Source of the DNA: Medicago truncatula
Lineage: Eukaryota > Streptophyta > Magnoliopsida > Fabales > Fabaceae
NCBI RefSeq assembly: GCF_003473485.1
Contig: NC_053046.1
Coordinates: forward strand, 44,221,832 to 44,285,831
DNA length: 64,000 bases
Direction: 5' to 3'
Under the pieces are notes generated by a model. That model did no database searches and was not told where the DNA came from. It saw only the letters and a program-made list of their open reading frames with translations. The translations under genes and the position numbers were made by a program. How positions within the stretch are numbered: position 1 is the first letter of the stretch; each line of letters opens with the position of its first letter. Positions 62,086 through 64,000 of this stretch are shown one piece after another.

Positions 62086-63351
62086 TTATAGAACCAAAGC
62101 ACCAATAAACAAACTGAAAAATACCATAATGAATCTCAACCCTTGATTTAATCCATTAACTCCATTTTCATTATCAGCAGCTTTCTGATCATCAGAATCT
62201 GCATCTGCATCTGGTCCATCTGCCGGTGAGTCTGCATCCTCATCCGCCGCCGGCGCCGCCTTCTTCTTCTTGGCTTTACTCTTTGCTGCTTTTGGTGATT
62301 CAGCTGGTGCTAAATCTTTCTCCTCCTTAACTCCCTTAAACAATTCTCTTGGCATCAAAACCTTACTTATCTTATACACTACAAAAGGATCTTGATCTAT
62401 TAATGTACCAACAATATTTGCAGTGTTAACTTTGGTTTCAAGGTTAACATCTTCACCATCATTTTGGACTGTGAAATCATATTTGTTATGGCCTTCTGTT
62501 GCTAATGTGTTCATTACACCATTGTTTGATTTCAACATCTGTAATGATTGGTAAACTGGAACTCCGTGGTATAAAAGGAGGGAAACCTTTTGAGAGTCTG
62601 TTAGGTTTTTGTACTTTGCAGAGAAACCGCTGACGGCGGTATCTGTTGGACAGAAAACAGTTAAACCGCCGTCAACGGATTCTTTGAAAGTAGGGAGTGC
62701 TTTTGAAACACGTAACAAATCTGCGAAAGACTGACAACCTTGTTTTGACATAATTCCGATTAAATCAATGTCACTTGGAGCTGCCGTCGGCGCTTCTGCG
62801 TCGGCGGAGCTTAAAGGATTACTGATTTGGAGAACGGAGATGACATATGGAAGTTCTTCTACGGATTTTACGTAGTAGGAATGCAGACCGTCGTTGTCTT
62901 CGGCACCAAAACCGACTTTGCCACCTTTTAGGTTTGTGATATTCACGTAACCGGCGGTTCCAGCGGCGGATCCAGTGGCTTGGAACATGGAGGAGACAAG
63001 TGTGGTGCCGTCGGTGATTTGGTGGAGTTTCTTGGCGCCGAAGTAGTCGACTAAAACATGGAGGGAGAGGACATTTTTGAGGGTGGTGATGGAGAGGTGT
63101 TTGTCTAGGAGGGAGGACATGGCGGCATTGTCTATGGCTAGGATGGTTATGGTTTGACGGCGGTTGATTTCGTCGGCGAGGTGGGTTATGGTGAGGTAGT
63201 GGTTGAAGGTGGAGAAGCCAGGGTGTTTGGCTAGAATGCGGGTGATGTTATGGTTGCCGGAGGTGGCGGCAGCGGCGGTGGTGGAATGAATGAGTGATAG
63301 TATAAGTGTGAGGGAAAATAGAACAAGTGGTGCTAGTTGTTGCTTCTTCAT
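62086..63351 (-). CDS. Fasciclin-like arabinogalactan protein (FLA2-like), 421 aa
   Basis: An intact single-exon frame from ATG 63351. In order: a signal peptide (about 1-27, ending STTAAAA); a first fasciclin domain (about 35-180, starting HNITRILAKHPGFSTF); a linker EAPTAAPSD; a second fasciclin domain (about 195-335, including GLTVFCPTD and KISKVLMPRELF); a Lys-rich then Ala/Pro/Asp-rich region (APAESPKAAKSKAKKKK, DSPADGPDADADSDD); and a hydrophobic C-terminus (LRFIMVFFSLFIGALVL) that should direct GPI anchoring. FLAs are cell-surface proteoglycans linked to adhesion and wall properties. Two FAS1 domains and the ADGPDAD...DNENG tail resemble Arabidopsis FLA1/FLA2. Arabinogalactan glycosylation modules are few. 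TATATA-rich sequence at 63421-63443 may serve as promoter. Confidence 0.92.
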   Translation of the reverse strand: MKKQQLAPLVLFSLTLILSLIHSTTAAAATSGNHNITRILAKHPGFSTFNHYLTITHLADEINRRQTITILAIDNAAMSSLLDKHLSITTLKNVLSLHVLVDYFGAKKLHQITDGTTLVSSMFQATGSAAGTAGYVNITNLKGGKVGFGAEDNDGLHSYYVKSVEELPYVISVLQISNPLSSADAEAPTAAPSDIDLIGIMSKQGCQSFADLLRVSKALPTFKESVDGGLTVFCPTDTAVSGFSAKYKNLTDSQKVSLLLYHGVPVYQSLQMLKSNNGVMNTLATEGHNKYDFTVQNDGEDVNLETKVNTANIVGTLIDQDPFVVYKISKVLMPRELFKGVKEEKDLAPAESPKAAKSKAKKKKAAPAADEDADSPADGPDADADSDDQKAADNENGVNGLNQGLRFIMVFFSLFIGALVL

Positions 63352-63420
63352 TTTGGAAGATAGTGGAAAGTGAAAGAAGCAACTAACTTATGAAGGAGGG
63401 AAGATGAGAGTGGTATTAAT

Positions 63421-63443
63421 GTGTATATATGTATATGTATATC
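63421..63443 (-). promoter_or_regulatory. TATA-rich promoter candidate of the fasciclin-like gene
   Basis: TATATATG/TATATGTATAT words lie 70-92 nt before the ATG; this could also be a small microsatellite. Confidence 0.4.
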
Positions 63444-64000
63444 TTTATATGACTATACCTATATTATTATTTTTATTCTTATATGCTAATCATGTCATGT
63501 TAGAGAGATTAATCACTTGCATGTTTGTGTCTATGCTAATGATATTAAATAGGTGAATGGTATATAGATTTTGATTTGGTGCATTCATTAAATTGATGGA
63601 GTAGAATATTAATACTCGTTCGATCAAGATTGAATGGTATGAATTAAAACTCTGTATATTTTGAGTTATACAAATAAATTATTAGATTAAGATCGGACGG
63701 TCATCGATGTTTTAGGATATTGATTAGTGAATGAAATTGAATTTGATAGTATATGGTTTGTGTAGTGACAAATAATGCCAGGTTGGTATTTGGTGGTAAA
63801 GGGACCCATAAAGATTGGATGATTCTCATTATTTGGGCATATTTTAAAGAGCAACAAGATGCAGCTTTCACTCTTTCATTGCAGAGAATGGGTCATATGG
63901 GGCATCCACCGACACTCTTTGACCCTACACTGTTCTATAGTGCAGTACCGTTGGTGTTTGATTAGATTAACATGTTTTATTTTCTGTATCTTATGGGTGA
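63444..64000. other. Intergenic upstream of the fasciclin-like gene
   Basis: A 70-codon ORF at 63753-63965 has no recognisable domain. No other signal. Confidence 0.4.

Noticed and set aside
63753..63965. 70-codon ORF near the right edge
   Set aside because: No recognisable domain or promoter context; probably chance.

Overview
The window is nuclear DNA of a dicot plant, most likely a legume. Protein genes are split by short AT-rich GT...AG introns, intergenic DNA is AT-rich and full of transposon debris, and a large Ogre-type (Tat lineage) Ty3/gypsy element is present, a type especially abundant in Fabeae and related legumes. The species cannot be fixed from the sequence alone.

Host genes, left to right: a p24 cargo receptor of the early secretory pathway (2906-6115, +, 4 exons); a 55-codon small membrane protein gene (10615-10782, -) that is a prematurely stopped paralog of an intact 75-residue gene (15085-15312, -); a 77-residue single-pass membrane protein (11513-11824, -, 2 exons); cytosolic acetyl-CoA acetyltransferase, first step of the mevalonate pathway (17006-22355, -, 12 coding exons plus a 5' UTR intron); a short PHD-finger protein with a SPOC-like C-terminal domain of the AIPP2 type (25111-26921, +, 6 exons); and a fasciclin-like arabinogalactan protein (62086-63351, -, 1 exon). 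I see no operon-like or pathway link between neighbours.

Between the genes lie LINE fragments (one RTE copy with a 14-bp target-site duplication in a p24 intron, three L1-type pieces), LTR fragments (chromovirus-like edge copy, Sirevirus-like solo LTR, others), Copia remnants, MITEs, a tRNA-derived SINE, a TRIM-like LTR pair, inverted duplicates of an HSP101/ClpB fragment and of an aspartic-protease fragment, and a diverged piece of bacterial-type large-subunit rRNA.

From 41383 to 60240 lies a complete, very young Ogre-like retrotransposon of 18,858 bp: 5-bp target duplication AACAT, 3571/3572-bp LTRs differing by four transitions and one 1-bp indel, a tRNA-Arg-type primer site, ORF1, gag-pro, a 284-bp intron whose removal joins pro in frame to RT-RH-aRH-INT, and a 2.3-kb 3' UTR. 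The most unusual signal is in that 3' UTR: two unrelated arrays of short hairpins (six copies of one, nine of the other) whose stems change sequence between copies while mostly keeping base pairing. One family carries a CCC-GAAA-GGG GNRA-type tip. The LTRs also hold a 66-nt imperfect hairpin.
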